From Bacteroidota bacterium (lineage in GTDB: Bacteria; Bacteroidota; Bacteroidia; Bacteroidales; F082), in NCBI GenBank assembly GCA_947505205.1, contig CANNKD010000005.1:1-51304 (forward strand): a DNA stretch of 51,304 nucleotides. The letters run 5' to 3'. A program made the translations under genes and the position numbers. A model generated the notes under the pieces. It had not been told where the DNA came from. It made no database searches and was given only the letters and a program-made list of their open reading frames with translations. Shown here piece by piece: positions 35,322 to 43,089 of the stretch (its first letter is position 1; each line of letters opens with the position of its first letter).

Positions 35322-35927
35322 ATGAAAAAAAACCTGATGTTAACCATGGCTGCTTTCGCTGTTTTGACACTTATGTTCACCAGCTGCGCCAAACCACCTG
35401 AAATGGAAGTTACCAACGCTAAAGCTGCTATCGAAGCTGCTAAAGCTGCTGAAGCAGAACGTTATGTTGCTCCACAGTTCAAAGCCGTTACCGATTCTTT
35501 GAATGTTGCTTTAACTGAAATTGAAACACAAAATTCAAAATTCGCTCTTTTCAGAAGCTACAAAAAAGCTACTGCTACTTTGGCTAACACTTTGACTTTA
35601 GCTAACACCGTTAAAGAAAACGCTGCTATCCGCAAAGAAGAAGTAAAACAAGAAGCTCAGAATACTTTGGCTGCTACAACTACTTTAGTTGCTGAAGTTA
35701 AAGAACTTATCACCAAAGCCCCTAAAGGAAAAGAAGGCAAAGAAGCTCTTGAAGCAATCAATAGCGACTTAGCTTTAGTTGAAGCATCTTTAGCTGAAGT
35801 TTCTACCTTAATCAACAATGGTGATTACCTCACAGCTGTTGACAAAGTTAAAGCTGCTAACGATAAAGCTGCATCATTGAAAACAGAACTTGAAGAAGCT
35901 ATTGCTAAAAAAAGCATGAAAAAATAA
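35322..35927 (+). CDS. Helical DUF4398-like lipoprotein with C-terminal lysine
   Basis: This 201-residue lipoprotein has C22 in the lipobox TSC followed by AKPPEME. The mature protein is almost wholly helical, rich in Ala, Glu, Lys and Thr, with the DUF4398 pattern (EAAKAAEAERYVAPQ ... QNSKFALFRSYKKA). It ends AIAKKSMKK, so the last residue is lysine, as in Braun's lipoprotein. Repeated use of few codons (GCT, AAA, GAA) suggests high expression. A sigma-54 promoter precedes it, and a strong terminator separates it from the L,D-transpeptidase genes. No surface-export signal is obvious after the cysteine, so it probably faces the periplasm. Confidence 0.85.
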   Translation: MKKNLMLTMAAFAVLTLMFTSCAKPPEMEVTNAKAAIEAAKAAEAERYVAPQFKAVTDSLNVALTEIETQNSKFALFRSYKKATATLANTLTLANTVKENAAIRKEEVKQEAQNTLAATTTLVAEVKELITKAPKGKEGKEALEAINSDLALVEASLAEVSTLINNGDYLTAVDKVKAANDKAASLKTELEEAIAKKSMKK

Positions 35928-36009
35928 TTTTGCTAACTTCGTCCCATGAAAAAGACTAATTTTTTAATGGGTATGATGATAACAAATAACTTTATTTAGT
36001 TGTTTATCT

Positions 36010-36046
36010 AAAGACCTCGGTTCAGCAATAGCTAACTGAGGTCTTT
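36010..36046 (+). terminator. Terminator between lipoprotein and L,D-transpeptidase genes
   Basis: AAAGACCTCGGTT (36010-36022) pairs with AACTGAGGTCTTT (36034-36046), 13 pairs with one G-U, around an 11-base loop. The run of T at the end of the stem continues into AATAATT. It would make the lipoprotein transcript the major product, with read-through into the transpeptidases. Confidence 0.85.
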
Positions 36047-36074
36047 AATAATTATAAAACAGCCTTACAATAAA

Positions 36075-37196
36075 ATGGGAAAAACAGTTAAAATAATCAA
36101 ACGTACTTTCATCGGGATTCTGCTCGTTAGCGTATCAACGGTTGTCATTTTTGGGATTCTTTTGCTCCTTTCACCCAATCCGCCCATTGAATCATTAAAT
36201 ATTGCTCAGGCAGAAGTAGGGCGGGCAAAAGATGTTGAGGCACAAAAATATGCCAAACCAACGATTGAAGCAGCCGAGGATCTATTGGCACAAGCACAGT
36301 TTGAATGGAAGCTTCAAAACCAAAAATATTCTTTTTTGCGTGATTATGGTAAGATGATCAAACTTACTAAAGATGCCACTGAAAAGGCGAAACAAGCTTT
36401 TGAAAAATCAGTTTCATTGAGAAGCACCATGCAGGTCGAATTGGGTGCAAAACTTAAAGAAGTTGACGAACAGCTAAATCATTTTGATCAAAACTATGCG
36501 GATCTTCCCTTAAAGGGAACAACCCGACAAAATTATACAACGGCGCGTTTACGCTATGTTGAATCGAAGGAAGCTTATGAAAGAGGTGCCTACAAAGATG
36601 TTGGTTTCAATCTGGATGTCGCAAGTCAATTGATTTCACGATCGGTAAAGGATGCGCATAACTACCTTTCAAACTACTTCGAAAACCTTGGAAAATGGCG
36701 TCGATGGGCTGATGAAACGGTTTCATGGTCAAGCCGAAGCAATGCATCGGCAATTATTGTTGATAAATTTGCCCATAAGATATATGTATATCAGGACGGC
36801 AAACTGAAAAAGGAATTTTCTGCAGAATTGGGTCCCAACTGGATTGGAGCCAAACAATATCGCGGAGATAAAGCTACTCCGGAAGGAAAATATCATATCA
36901 CCAAGAAAAAGACAAGCAAATACACGGGCTATTACAAGGCTTTGTTGATCAATTATCCTAATGATGAAGATATACAAAGATATTCGATTGGTGTTAAAAA
37001 TGGAAATATCCCACGCAGAGGAATAGGAAATCTCATCGAGATTCATGGTGATGGCGGTCGTGGTATCAACTGGACGGATGGTTGCGTAGCCTTGACAAAT
37101 AACGATATTGATAAATTGTTCGATTGCGTAGGCGTGGGAACGCCCGTAACTATCGTGGGATCGTTACGCAGTCTGAAGGAAATAAACGGGTTCTAG
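36075..37196 (+). CDS. L,D-transpeptidase with N-terminal DUF4398-like domain
   Basis: This 373-residue protein has an N-terminal membrane anchor (about 11-32). Residues 38-110 (AKDVEAQKYAKPTIEAAEDLL ... QNQKYSFLRDYGK, in pieces) align with the mature start of the upstream lipoprotein. A second helical stretch leads to the YkuD catalytic domain (about 220-365). The active site reads IEIHGDGGRG ... TDGCVAL, with C337 as nucleophile and DGC in place of the usual HGC. It should form or exchange 3-3 peptidoglycan cross-links, or attach protein to the wall. It follows the lipoprotein gene by 147 bases across a terminator. Confidence 0.9.
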   Translation: MGKTVKIIKRTFIGILLVSVSTVVIFGILLLLSPNPPIESLNIAQAEVGRAKDVEAQKYAKPTIEAAEDLLAQAQFEWKLQNQKYSFLRDYGKMIKLTKDATEKAKQAFEKSVSLRSTMQVELGAKLKEVDEQLNHFDQNYADLPLKGTTRQNYTTARLRYVESKEAYERGAYKDVGFNLDVASQLISRSVKDAHNYLSNYFENLGKWRRWADETVSWSSRSNASAIIVDKFAHKIYVYQDGKLKKEFSAELGPNWIGAKQYRGDKATPEGKYHITKKKTSKYTGYYKALLINYPNDEDIQRYSIGVKNGNIPRRGIGNLIEIHGDGGRGINWTDGCVALTNNDIDKLFDCVGVGTPVTIVGSLRSLKEINGF

Positions 37197-37218
37197 TTTT
37201 AACTTTTCGAGATAAAAA

Positions 37219-37953
37219 ATGAGAGAAAGTAATTTATATCAAGACGAAGAAACAAAGGTGCTGAGGAATCGGTCGCTTAGCGGCAAACGCATTTTTTGGA
37301 CTTTTATCCTTGCAATTATTCTGTCTATCGGCATTATTATTCCAATGGCGGAAAACTTTTATACTTTACAAGGTTTCGTGAATAGATTTTTACCTCAGAA
37401 GTCGTTAAATTACACTGCAGGAAGAATAGGAGTGGATAAACTTAAAGAGTATAAAGCAGGCCTGGTTAAGGAGAATGCCAAACTGAGTAATAGTCTGGAA
37501 AATTTTATTCCAAAACAGAATTATCTGATAATCAACACTTCTGGAAATGATTTCGTCTTGATGAACAAGCAGGAAGTCATTCGTAAAGGAAAATGTTCTA
37601 CCGGAAGTTATACGATGCTTAAAGGTAAAGACGAGAAACAATGGGTTTTTAAAACGCCACGTGGGATGCTCAAGATTTTAAAGAAAATTAAGGATCCAGT
37701 ATGGAAAAAACCAGATTGGGCTTTCATTGAAGAAGGCTTGCCTGTTCCATCTTCAAATCATCCATCTCGTTACGAAACCGGAACCTTAGGCGATTACTCA
37801 TTGCATCTTGGCGATGGCTATATGATTCATGGAACACTTTATAAAAGATTTCTTGGAATGCCTGTCACGCATGGTTGTATTCGAATGGGTGATGAAGATT
37901 TAGAAACGGTATTCAACGCCCTGCCAATGGGATCAAAAGTATATATCTATTAA
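37219..37953 (+). CDS. L,D-transpeptidase (YkuD family), second copy
   Basis: This 244-residue protein has one membrane helix (about 25-45) and then a canonical YkuD domain (about 95-244). The catalytic segment is THGCIRMG with C220 and H218, and the upstream histidine is in YMIHGTL. It lacks the DUF4398-like region of its neighbour. The start lies 22 bases after the stop of the first transpeptidase gene, so both are co-transcribed. Two different YkuD enzymes in one operon suggest separate substrates, for example cross-linking versus lipoprotein attachment; that split is inference. Confidence 0.92.
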   Translation: MRESNLYQDEETKVLRNRSLSGKRIFWTFILAIILSIGIIIPMAENFYTLQGFVNRFLPQKSLNYTAGRIGVDKLKEYKAGLVKENAKLSNSLENFIPKQNYLIINTSGNDFVLMNKQEVIRKGKCSTGSYTMLKGKDEKQWVFKTPRGMLKILKKIKDPVWKKPDWAFIEEGLPVPSSNHPSRYETGTLGDYSLHLGDGYMIHGTLYKRFLGMPVTHGCIRMGDEDLETVFNALPMGSKVYIY

Positions 37954-37962
37954 GAGTAAGCA

Positions 37963-38829
37963 ATGAATTCATTAAGAAATACACAAGATTCAAACACTGA
38001 AAATATGACTCAGGTCGGAAAACGTAAAAACTTTTTTATCAGTTTGTTTACTAACATCAAACATATTTTCCTTTTTATATTATTTCTCTCGATACTTCCT
38101 GCATTGTTTTTGGTTTATGCAGGCATAATTCCAATCAGCAGTTATAAACCCGCCGCAGAAATAGGAGGGGGGAAGCCGATGGTTTCAGTTTCCATTGATG
38201 CATCTCAAAAAGAAGATGTAAGCAAAATTATCCTGCTTGAAAAAGAGAATAACTTTGAAAAAAACAGTTTATCTCTGGCTGATCAGGATTCTATTTATCT
38301 GGTAATCAATGTTCCATCGAAAAGTATCGCCATTGAAATCAAAGGTGTTCAGGTGCGGACAGCCACAATTTTAAATGTCATTCCAGATCAAAAACTTGCT
38401 TTGATTTCACATGAACATTTGACTCCCTGGTTATCAGATCCTTTTGTTCTGAAAAAATATTTGGGAACCATTCCGAAAATTCCAATTGTTGTAAAAGAAG
38501 CCCCAAAAGACACCATCGAAGCTCAACTTCGTTCGAGTAAACCACTTCCTCCAGATTCTACCATTGTTTTTACAAGTTTGTTTTTCGATAGGAACTTAAT
38601 CCTTGAGATTAACCAGAATGGAGAACCAAATGAACGCGAACTACCTATCGTTAAAGCTTATCTGGATAAGAAGACCGCCTATTCACCCGATGAAAAAACA
38701 ATCGAAAAGATATTAAATCCTGGTGCTACGGATCATCCTGTAACAATAAAACTAATCGTTTCGGCGGCAGATGCAAGGGCAATTTACCGCGCTATCCCTT
38801 CAAAAACGCGTCTGGTATTGAAATTGTAA
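37963..38829 (+). CDS. Membrane-anchored protein of unknown function in the L,D-transpeptidase operon
   Basis: This 288-residue protein has a cytoplasmic N-terminus of about 30 residues and one membrane helix (about 32-54, HIFLFILFLSILPALFLVYAG). A periplasmic domain follows. SIYLVINVPSKSIAIEIKGVQVR resembles, in pieces, the first strands of YkuD domains, but the protein has no cysteine at all and so cannot be a YkuD enzyme. It starts 9 bases after the second transpeptidase gene. A role as an inactive partner or regulator of the transpeptidases is a reasonable guess; no function is known to me. Confidence 0.75.
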   Translation: MNSLRNTQDSNTENMTQVGKRKNFFISLFTNIKHIFLFILFLSILPALFLVYAGIIPISSYKPAAEIGGGKPMVSVSIDASQKEDVSKIILLEKENNFEKNSLSLADQDSIYLVINVPSKSIAIEIKGVQVRTATILNVIPDQKLALISHEHLTPWLSDPFVLKKYLGTIPKIPIVVKEAPKDTIEAQLRSSKPLPPDSTIVFTSLFFDRNLILEINQNGEPNERELPIVKAYLDKKTAYSPDEKTIEKILNPGATDHPVTIKLIVSAADARAIYRAIPSKTRLVLKL

Positions 38830-38876
38830 AACAGGAAGACTCAAGTGTAATTTGCATAGGTAATGACAAATTAAGC

Positions 38877-38884
38877 TAAATTTG
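38877..38884 (+). promoter_or_regulatory. -7 promoter box of the second lnt gene
   Basis: TAAATTTG fits TAnnTTTG and ends 15 bases before the ATG at 38900; TTTG at 38851 is 22 bases upstream. The gene may therefore be expressed both from this promoter and by read-through from the transpeptidase operon. Confidence 0.5.
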
Positions 38885-38899
38885 GTTTTTTCCTATTCA

Positions 38900-40504
38900 A
38901 TGATTAAAATTACCGGACTACCCAAACAAATCCTTTTTGGAACCACGAGTGCTTTGTTGCTTTTTTTAGCCTGGCCTCCAAACGGTGTCACTTTTCTCAT
39001 ATTTGTTGCTTTTATTCCATTATTCATCCTGGGAACAGATAGGGAAATAGGCCTAACAAACTATTTTATTGTCTGTTACGTTACTTTTTTTGTCTTTCAT
39101 TTGCTGGCTGCCGGATGGATGTATAGCTCCACTTTTGTTGGAACTTTGATTGCCCATTTGGTTCATTCTTTTTTATTTGCGCTGGTATTTCTATTGTGGG
39201 TTGCTTCGCGAAATGTTTTACGAAAACCGGGTATTTTCCTGCTACTTTCATTATGGTTATCGATGGAATACCTGCAATCTCATTGGGATTTAGCCTGGCC
39301 CTGGTTTACCTTGGGAAATGGATTGGCAGAAAAAACAAGCTGGATTCAATGGTTTTCATTCACCGGAGTTTCCGGTGGCACTTTGTGGGTTATACTTATT
39401 AATTGGTTGATATTTAAAATAATAACAACAATTATTGAAGTTAAATGGAAGCAATTCGGGATTTTTTTTGGAATGTTGATACTTATCATTTTAGGCCCTA
39501 TACTTCTTTCCGGCACATTACTTCAAGAAGAAAAGCAGTTTGAAAAGATTAAAATTGCATTGGTTCAGCCAAATATCAATCCACGAACAGAGAAGTTTTT
39601 TGGCTTAAATGAACAGGAGCAACTCAATCGGACATTGAAATTAATAGCCGATCACGATTTAACGGAAGTAAAGCTTGTGGTGTTCCCGGAAACTTTCCTT
39701 ACCAATCCCATCGACGAAGACAGCCTTGCTTTTTCGTCATCGTTGCTACAAATCGTCAGGCAATTGTCAAATTATCGCCCCATCTCAATTTTAGTCGGCG
39801 CATTTACGAAAATTCATTCATCCAAAGCATCTTTCGATATCGATGTAATTTTGAAAACAGGCAATCCGCACATTTTATACAACAGTTCAATTTTAATAAA
39901 TGATTATGAAAATCGCATCTATCACAAAATGAATTTGTTACCACTGGTTGAAAAGCAACCATTTTTGGGCATTTTAAAACCTTTCAAATATTTTATAGAG
40001 AAATCAGGTGCTTATTTTGGATCATATGGAACGCACAATGAACAATTTGACTTTGTATTAAACGATGGAACAGCTATTGCGCCAATCATTTGTTTCGAAT
40101 CTGTTTTCAGTGAGTCAACAGCAGAACTTGTCCGAAAAACGAAAGCGAATATGATTGTTTTAATCACAAATGATGGCTGGTGGAGTAGTGATGTGGGTTA
40201 TAAGCAGCATTTGGCTTATGCAAAATTGCGTTGTATCGAAACCGGAAACTGGATGGCACGCTGTGCAAATACTGGAGTTTCAGCAGTAATTGATAATCAT
40301 GGTGAAATCAGAACGCAAAGTGATTATGGTAAGGCAGAGATTTTGATTTCAGAAATTGGATTGAATCGTAGTAAAAATAGTTTTTACGTTGAAAATGGAG
40401 ATATAATTGGTAAAACCTCAGTGATTTTATTAGGAATGATTGTCTGTCTGTTGATGTACAATTCTGGAACAATATATAGTAACAACAGAAAGCAAAATCA
40501 ATGA
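38900..40504 (+). CDS. lnt: Apolipoprotein N-acyltransferase, second paralogue
   Basis: This 534-residue protein starts at the ATG at 38900 (MIKITGLPKQ); an upstream in-frame TTG overlaps the promoter box and is less likely. It shares the layout of the Lnt at 12043: N-terminal helices with FLAWPPNGVTFLIFVAFIP, and a nitrilase domain with E264 (FPET), K343 (YHKMNLLP) and C398 (IICFES). All three catalytic residues are kept, so it should be active. It lies beside a lipoprotein/L,D-transpeptidase cluster, unlike the first copy, which is in a housekeeping operon. Its stop overlaps the convergent phosphate transporter gene by 7 bases. Confidence 0.9.
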   Translation: MIKITGLPKQILFGTTSALLLFLAWPPNGVTFLIFVAFIPLFILGTDREIGLTNYFIVCYVTFFVFHLLAAGWMYSSTFVGTLIAHLVHSFLFALVFLLWVASRNVLRKPGIFLLLSLWLSMEYLQSHWDLAWPWFTLGNGLAEKTSWIQWFSFTGVSGGTLWVILINWLIFKIITTIIEVKWKQFGIFFGMLILIILGPILLSGTLLQEEKQFEKIKIALVQPNINPRTEKFFGLNEQEQLNRTLKLIADHDLTEVKLVVFPETFLTNPIDEDSLAFSSSLLQIVRQLSNYRPISILVGAFTKIHSSKASFDIDVILKTGNPHILYNSSILINDYENRIYHKMNLLPLVEKQPFLGILKPFKYFIEKSGAYFGSYGTHNEQFDFVLNDGTAIAPIICFESVFSESTAELVRKTKANMIVLITNDGWWSSDVGYKQHLAYAKLRCIETGNWMARCANTGVSAVIDNHGEIRTQSDYGKAEILISEIGLNRSKNSFYVENGDIIGKTSVILLGMIVCLLMYNSGTIYSNNRKQNQ

Positions 40505-41541
40505 TGTAATATTCCGCCTAAATCTGCAATCCAGGCCAGGAAAATTGTCAGGAAAAATGCGAAAATTGGTGCTATTATCCAAATAACCCAAAACTTCTTC
40601 ACACTTTTCTTTCTAAAGATCTCTCTCCAACCATATTTGGCACAACCAATGGCTAAAATAGCACCCATATTCAGTTGAACCAGAGAAGATGGAATTCCTT
40701 TCACGATTGAAACGGTCAACAACAAAGTAGCTGTGATAAATGAGATTGCCACAGCCGAAAGCGGTCCAAATTCGACAATTTCCTTTCCACTCGTGTGCAT
40801 TACCTTTCGCCCCAACAATGAACTTCCAATTCCGAAAGCAGGGGCAAAAATAAGCGTTGTCAATATCACAATGAGTTTGAAATTCTCAGAATTCTGACTA
40901 ATACCTAATTCGTTAATAATCATGGAAGCAATTGGACCACTGGCATTTGCAACATTATTTGTTCCAATAGCAAAAGACACATACAAAGATGAAATTATGA
41001 CAAGCGCCTGCATACTGTTGTAGTCTTTGATGGTTTCAAATTGAAACATCGATCGCTTTTTCATGGGTGTATAGATAAACTTTCCGACAGCATAGGTGAT
41101 GATAAAAGCAATCACAGGCAAAATAAACCAGGTAGGAACAATCGAAAAGAAAAGAATATCTGTCTTCAAGGCATGGTGATACATTGCTGCACCTGATAAG
41201 GCAAAAATGGTCGTTTGACTCGTCGATTGCGGAATGCCTATTAAATTAGAAAACAACAAAGAAAGCGCAACAGAGAATAAAATAATGGAAGTGAGTGTAA
41301 TTGTCAGGAATTCAGAAGGAATGATGCCTTTGCCTAAGGTAATCGCCACATTTTTTCCAATGGTGATGGCGCCAATAAATACCATGATGCCAAATAAACC
41401 AGCAATTAAAGATCTGGGGATTAAATTAGCCCCGTAAGCAGCTGAAAATGAAGGAGCAGTACCACTTGCTCCCATATTTATGGCAAGGAACAGTGCAATG
41501 ATTAAAGGCAATAAAAGTTGACTATAAACAGGATCTAACAT
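40498..41541 (-). CDS. PiT-family inorganic phosphate transporter
   Basis: This 347-residue membrane protein has about ten helices. The duplicated PiT signature is visible as INMGASGTAPSFSAAYGA (about 22-39) and GTNNVANASGPIASM (about 193-207), where the family has GANDVANA. It should take up phosphate with H+ or Na+. The first signature lacks the usual ND pair (GASGTA), as seen in several Bacteroidota PiT proteins. It is convergent with lnt and overlaps it by 7 bases. Confidence 0.88.
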   Translation of the reverse strand: MLDPVYSQLLLPLIIALFLAINMGASGTAPSFSAAYGANLIPRSLIAGLFGIMVFIGAITIGKNVAITLGKGIIPSEFLTITLTSIILFSVALSLLFSNLIGIPQSTSQTTIFALSGAAMYHHALKTDILFFSIVPTWFILPVIAFIITYAVGKFIYTPMKKRSMFQFETIKDYNSMQALVIISSLYVSFAIGTNNVANASGPIASMIINELGISQNSENFKLIVILTTLIFAPAFGIGSSLLGRKVMHTSGKEIVEFGPLSAVAISFITATLLLTVSIVKGIPSSLVQLNMGAILAIGCAKYGWREIFRKKSVKKFWVIWIIAPIFAFFLTIFLAWIADLGGILHH

Positions 41542-41681
41542 GCCAAAATTTTGAATTTGACTGCAAATTACGCAATTATTAAATCCGAACGGATATCACA
41601 ATATTTTCTTTTGAATTATAGATTATCAGGATGCATTGTGGATTGCAGAACAGGCACTTCGAAAGCCTCAATGCCCTGAAA

Positions 41682-42986
41682 CTATTCAACGACAACCAAA
41701 TAATAGTTTTTCTTTCCTTTTTGAACGAGGATGTATTTGTTATTCAATAAATCTGCTGTACTTATTTGAGTTGTTTCTGATATTTTCATTTTATTCAGCG
41801 AAACGCCATTGTCTTTCAGCATTCTGCGTGCTTCAGTTTTTGATGAAAAAATATCGGTATGAGTTGTAAGAAACTCTGTAATATCAAGTGGTTCGGACAG
41901 TTGTTGCTTGCTCATCTCGGCGCGGGGAACGCCTTCAAACACACTCAATAAAGTAGCTTCATCCAGTTTGAGAAGCGATTCGGTAGTTCCTTTTCCGAAT
42001 AAAATCTGTGAGGCATCTTCGGCCAATTGCAAATCTTCTTCTGAATGCACACGGATCGTAATTTCACGTGCTAATGCTTTCTGCAATACCCGCAGATGTG
42101 GTGCCTGCGCGTGTTCTGCGATCAACTGATCAATTTCGTTACGACTCAATAAAGTGAATATTTTGATATACTTGGCAGCGTCGTCGTCTGAGCAGTTCAA
42201 CCAGAATTGATAAAAAGCATAAGGTGAGGTTTTTGCAGGATCGAGCCAAACATTTCCGGTTTCGGTTTTGCCGAATTTACCTCCGTCGGCCTTGGTAATG
42301 AGCGGACAAGTGAGTGCAAAGGCATTTTCTTTCCCGCCTAATTTGCGTCGGATCAATTCGGTTCCTGTGACGATATTTCCCCACTGGTCGGAGCCACCCA
42401 TTTGCAGTTTGCAGTTTTTATGCTGATATAAATGTAGAAAATCGTATCCCTGAACCAGTTGGTAGGTGAATTCGGTAAATGACATTCCACTTCCACTTTC
42501 GGGTGACAAACGTTTTTTGACAGAGTCTTTCGACATCATATAATTGACAGTCAGATGTTTGCCAATATCACGAATGAAAGCCAGAAATGTGATATCTTTC
42601 ATCCAGTCGTAATTATTTACAATTTCGGCTTTGTTAGGCTGGTCGGTTTCGAAATCAAGAAAACGCGCCAATTGTACCTTTAAACAATCCTGATTATGTC
42701 GCAATGTTGGTTCATCGAGTAGATTACGTTCCTGTGATTTTCCGGAAGGATCGCCAATCATACCAGTTGCGCCGCCAATAAGTGCGAGGGGTCGATGGCC
42801 GGAAATTTGTAAATGCTTGAGCATCATTATGCTGACCAAATGTCCGATATGCAATGAATCGGCGGTTGGATCAATGCCCACATAAGCAGTGGTCATCTCT
42901 TTCCTCAACTGTTCTTCTGTTCCAGGTGTGAGATCGTGTATCATACCTCTCCAACGCAACTCTTCAACGAAATTTGTATAAAGCAT
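41682..42986 (-). CDS. tyrS: Tyrosyl-tRNA synthetase
   Basis: From the ATG at 42986 the protein has 434 residues and begins [14 protein letters not shown]. The class I motifs are HIGH in [10 protein letters not shown] and the KMSKS-type KFGKTETGN. The tyrosine pocket appears in [10 protein letters not shown] and [11 protein letters not shown]-terminal S4 RNA-binding domain (about 365-430; [17 protein letters not shown]) binds the tRNA. An ATG 27 bases upstream (43013) lies before the best promoter box (TATCTTTG, minus strand at 43010-43003) and is rejected as the start. Confidence 0.96.
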   Translation of the reverse strand: MLYTNFVEELRWRGMIHDLTPGTEEQLRKEMTTAYVGIDPTADSLHIGHLVSIMMLKHLQISGHRPLALIGGATGMIGDPSGKSQERNLLDEPTLRHNQDCLKVQLARFLDFETDQPNKAEIVNNYDWMKDITFLAFIRDIGKHLTVNYMMSKDSVKKRLSPESGSGMSFTEFTYQLVQGYDFLHLYQHKNCKLQMGGSDQWGNIVTGTELIRRKLGGKENAFALTCPLITKADGGKFGKTETGNVWLDPAKTSPYAFYQFWLNCSDDDAAKYIKIFTLLSRNEIDQLIAEHAQAPHLRVLQKALAREITIRVHSEEDLQLAEDASQILFGKGTTESLLKLDEATLLSVFEGVPRAEMSKQQLSEPLDITEFLTTHTDIFSSKTEARRMLKDNGVSLNKMKISETTQISTADLLNNKYILVQKGKKNYYLVVVE

Positions 42987-43002
42987 AAAATTGAAATTTA
43001 GG

Positions 43003-43010
43003 CAAAGATA
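43003..43010 (-). promoter_or_regulatory. -7 promoter box of tyrS
   Basis: On the minus strand TATCTTTG fits TAnnTTTG and ends 16 bases before the ATG at 42986. This fixes the start codon choice for tyrS. Confidence 0.6.
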
Positions 43011-43089
43011 CAAGGATTCAATGAATTTTCCTGCATGCTAATTGTTTAAGAAAAGCGGCTTGTTTTGATTAGTTCACATCTGAAAACGA

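Noticed and set aside
41636-41869. 77-residue plus-strand frame overlapping the end of tyrS
   Set aside because: It is opposite the conserved S4 domain of tyrS and has no recognisable product or promoter.
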